The position numbers were made by a program, and so were the translations under genes. A stretch of DNA of 7,422 nucleotides from Ectopseudomonas composti (lineage in GTDB: Bacteria > Pseudomonadota > Gammaproteobacteria > Pseudomonadales > Pseudomonadaceae), in NCBI GenBank assembly GCA_946886245.1, contig CAMPIF010000208.1:1-7422 (forward strand), given 5' to 3'. This document shows positions 6,419 to 7,422 of this stretch, piece by piece. The notes beneath the pieces are model-generated. The model was given only the letters and a program-made list of their open reading frames with translations, was not told the origin of the DNA and ran no database searches. Position 1 is the first letter of the stretch; each line of letters begins with the position of its first letter.

Positions 6419-7051
6419 TCAGATGGCCGCTTCGCGGCCGCTCCCTGCGGGCACGCCGCTGTGAAAACGAAACTGCTCATCCGGCGTGGTGATCAGCTCC
6501 TGCTCCACGGCGCGCACCACCTCGATACGTGCATCGACATCAGCCGCATCACCATACAGGTAGGCGAGCTTGAGATAACCCCGGTAGTGGCGCCCTTCGC
6601 TCTCCAGCAACCCGGCGTAGAACTTGGCCAGTTCGGCATCCAGACGCGGCACCAGCGCGGCGAAGCGCTCACATGAGCGCGCCTCGATGAACGCGCCCAC
6701 CACCAGCACATCCACCAACCGTTCCACTTCACCTCCACGCAGCAACGCGCGCAGACCGGCGGCGTAGCGCGAGGCGGAAACATGGCGGACCTCGATGCCA
6801 CGTCCGCGAATGATCTTGCTCACCTGCTCGAAGTGCACCAGTTCCTCACGAGCCAAACGCGACATTCTCGCGGTCAATTCGGTCTTGGTCAGGTAGCGCC
6901 CCATCAGGCTCAGGGCCGTCTGCGCGGCCTTGTATTCCAGATTGCGGTGGTCGAGCAGGAGGATTTCCTGCTGGCGCAGGGCCTCGTCCAGCCAGGCATC
7001 CGGGGTGGCGACGCCCCCGAGAAACCCAAGAATTTCCTGCAGGATCGACAC
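6419..7051 (-). CDS. miaE: tRNA-(ms2io6A)-hydroxylase MiaE
   Basis: O2-dependent diiron monooxygenase that hydroxylates the isopentenyl group of ms2i6A at position 37 of tRNAs reading UNN codons, giving ms2io6A. The family's ferritin-like four-helix ligands are all present. Numbered from the GTG start they are E39 (HRNLEYKAA), E70 and H73 (REELVHFEQV), E123 (GAFIEARSCERF), and E152 and H155 (ESEGRHYRGY). The typical ending DEQFRFHSGVP is present too. I chose the GTG at 7051 (210 residues): GAGGA at 7060-7056 sits four bases ahead of it, and the product then begins SILQEILGFLGG like the short pseudomonad homologues I recall. The alternative is the tandem ATGATG at 7096/7093, which adds up to 15 polar residues but has no clear ribosome site. 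Transcribed alone, convergent with lpxH and divergent from usp. Confidence 0.9.
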   Translation of the reverse strand: MSILQEILGFLGGVATPDAWLDEALRQQEILLLDHRNLEYKAAQTALSLMGRYLTKTELTARMSRLAREELVHFEQVSKIIRGRGIEVRHVSASRYAAGLRALLRGGEVERLVDVLVVGAFIEARSCERFAALVPRLDAELAKFYAGLLESEGRHYRGYLKLAYLYGDAADVDARIEVVRAVEQELITTPDEQFRFHSGVPAGSGREAAI

Positions 7052-7055
7052 AGGT

Positions 7056-7060
7056 TCCTC
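7056..7060 (-). promoter_or_regulatory. Ribosome binding site deciding the miaE GTG start
   Basis: GAGGA on the minus strand, four bases before the GTG at 7051. Upstream of the tandem ATGs at 7096/7093 the sequence GAGCGCTTCAGAT offers no comparable site. Confidence 0.5.
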
Positions 7061-7140
7061 ACCATTACTCGGAACATGCTCGTAATTTGACATCATATCT
7101 GAAGCGCTCTAGGTGCTGGCGAGGTTGAAAATGGCGGGCC

Positions 7141-7146
7141 ATTATA
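7141..7146 (-). promoter_or_regulatory. miaE -10 element
   Basis: A perfect TATAAT on the minus strand. Transcription would start near 7134, about 38 bases before the tandem ATGs and 83 before the GTG. The -35 region is poor (TGGTCG with a 16-base spacer, or CTGGTC with 17), so an activator may help or the promoter may be weak. Confidence 0.6.
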
Positions 7147-7176
7147 CGAGTGGCAGGCCGGACGACCAGCACGCCG

Positions 7177-7190
7177 TTGATGCAGGTCAA
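7177..7190. promoter_or_regulatory. Anr/Dnr (FNR-type) operator
   Basis: TTGATGCAGGTCAA fits the Pseudomonas Anr/Dnr consensus TTGAT-N4-RTCAA at every fixed position. Its centre (7183.5) is about 41.5 bases before the expected usp transcription start, the standard spacing for class II activation by the FNR family. The same site is centred about 50 bases upstream of the predicted miaE start, so it could also affect that promoter. Confidence 0.85.
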
Positions 7191-7213
7191 GAAGCCGCTG
7201 GCAACGACGCACC

Positions 7214-7219
7214 TATAGT
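7214..7219 (+). promoter_or_regulatory. usp -10 element
   Basis: TATAGT (five of six to TATAAT), with transcription expected near 7225-7226 and a leader of about 28 bases. The Anr box takes the place of a -35 element, as usual in class II Anr promoters. Confidence 0.75.
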
Positions 7220-7253
7220 TGAATAAGTGCTATTCATTTTCAGGGAGACGACC

Positions 7254-7422
7254 ATGCAAGCGATCCGTAGCATTCTGGTGGTGATGGAGCCCCAACACCC
7301 CGAAGGTCTCGCACTGAAGCGGGCAAAACTGATAGCCGGAGTCACCCAATCGCATCTGCACCTGCTGGTCTGCGACAAGAAAGGCGAGCACAGCGCCTGG
7401 CTCGAAGCTCTCAGCAGCAGCC
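7254..7422 (+). CDS. Universal stress protein, N-terminal part (runs off window)
   Basis: Only the first 56 codons are visible. The start is MQAIRSILVVMEP, with the hydrophobic first beta strand of the Usp fold (IRSILVVM), a helix (GLALKRAKLIAG), and the second strand SHLHLLVCD. The ATG at 7254 has GGGAG at 7243-7247, six bases upstream. The N-terminus resembles the UspE-like stress proteins of Pseudomonas, some of which are known to be induced by Anr without oxygen and to support anaerobic survival. The Anr box and TATAGT upstream fit that role. Usp domains bind nucleotides or lipids, but the ATP-binding residues lie outside the window, so the subtype, and whether it is a tandem two-domain protein, cannot be told. 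Confidence 0.85.
   Translation, partial: MQAIRSILVVMEPQHPEGLALKRAKLIAGVTQSHLHLLVCDKKGEHSAWLEALSSS

Overview
This window looks like a GC-rich gammaproteobacterial chromosome, most likely Pseudomonas. The gene order glnS-cysS divergent from ppiB-lpxH, an LpxH and a BraB/BrnQ-type carrier that read like pseudomonad proteins, an Anr-type operator, and GTAG-headed REP repeats all point that way. The genus call rests on recalled family resemblance, not on a search. It is core chromosome: I see no insertion sequence, prophage, CRISPR array, RNA gene or toxin/defence locus.

Layout. Positions 1-138 are a gene-poor edge with two small hairpins, followed by a strong bidirectional terminator (139-171). 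Reading leftward, brnQ (186-1502, minus) encodes a branched-chain amino acid carrier. It is preceded by a roughly 310-base upstream region holding a possible 48-codon leader ORF whose stop overlaps the brnQ start. Next comes the aminoacyl-tRNA synthetase operon glnS-cysS (minus), joined by a one-base TAATG overlap and closed by an intrinsic terminator at 1821-1849. A 160-base divergent control region (4917-5076) with nested inverted repeats and a glnS promoter separates it from ppiB-lpxH (plus). These encode a cytoplasmic peptidyl-prolyl isomerase and the lipid A enzyme UDP-2,3-diacylglucosamine hydrolase, four bases apart. LpxH converges on miaE (minus), the O2-dependent tRNA hydroxylase. The gap between them is filled by a REP doublet and a second perfect hairpin. 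The right edge is a divergent miaE/usp region with an Anr/Dnr box at the exact class II spacing from the usp -10 element. It is followed by the first 56 codons of a universal stress protein gene that runs off the window.

Together: translation supply (glnS, cysS, miaE), amino acid uptake (brnQ), protein folding (ppiB), outer-membrane lipid synthesis (lpxH) and an anaerobic stress response (usp). The genes are ordinary. The points worth a second look are regulatory: the leader ORF and missing ribosome binding site at brnQ, the competing hairpins over the glnS promoter, a terminator-shaped hairpin inside the first codons of lpxH, the REP doublet, the Anr site between an oxygen-requiring enzyme and an anaerobic stress gene, and the uncertain miaE start. 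I found no convincing novel multi-gene system.
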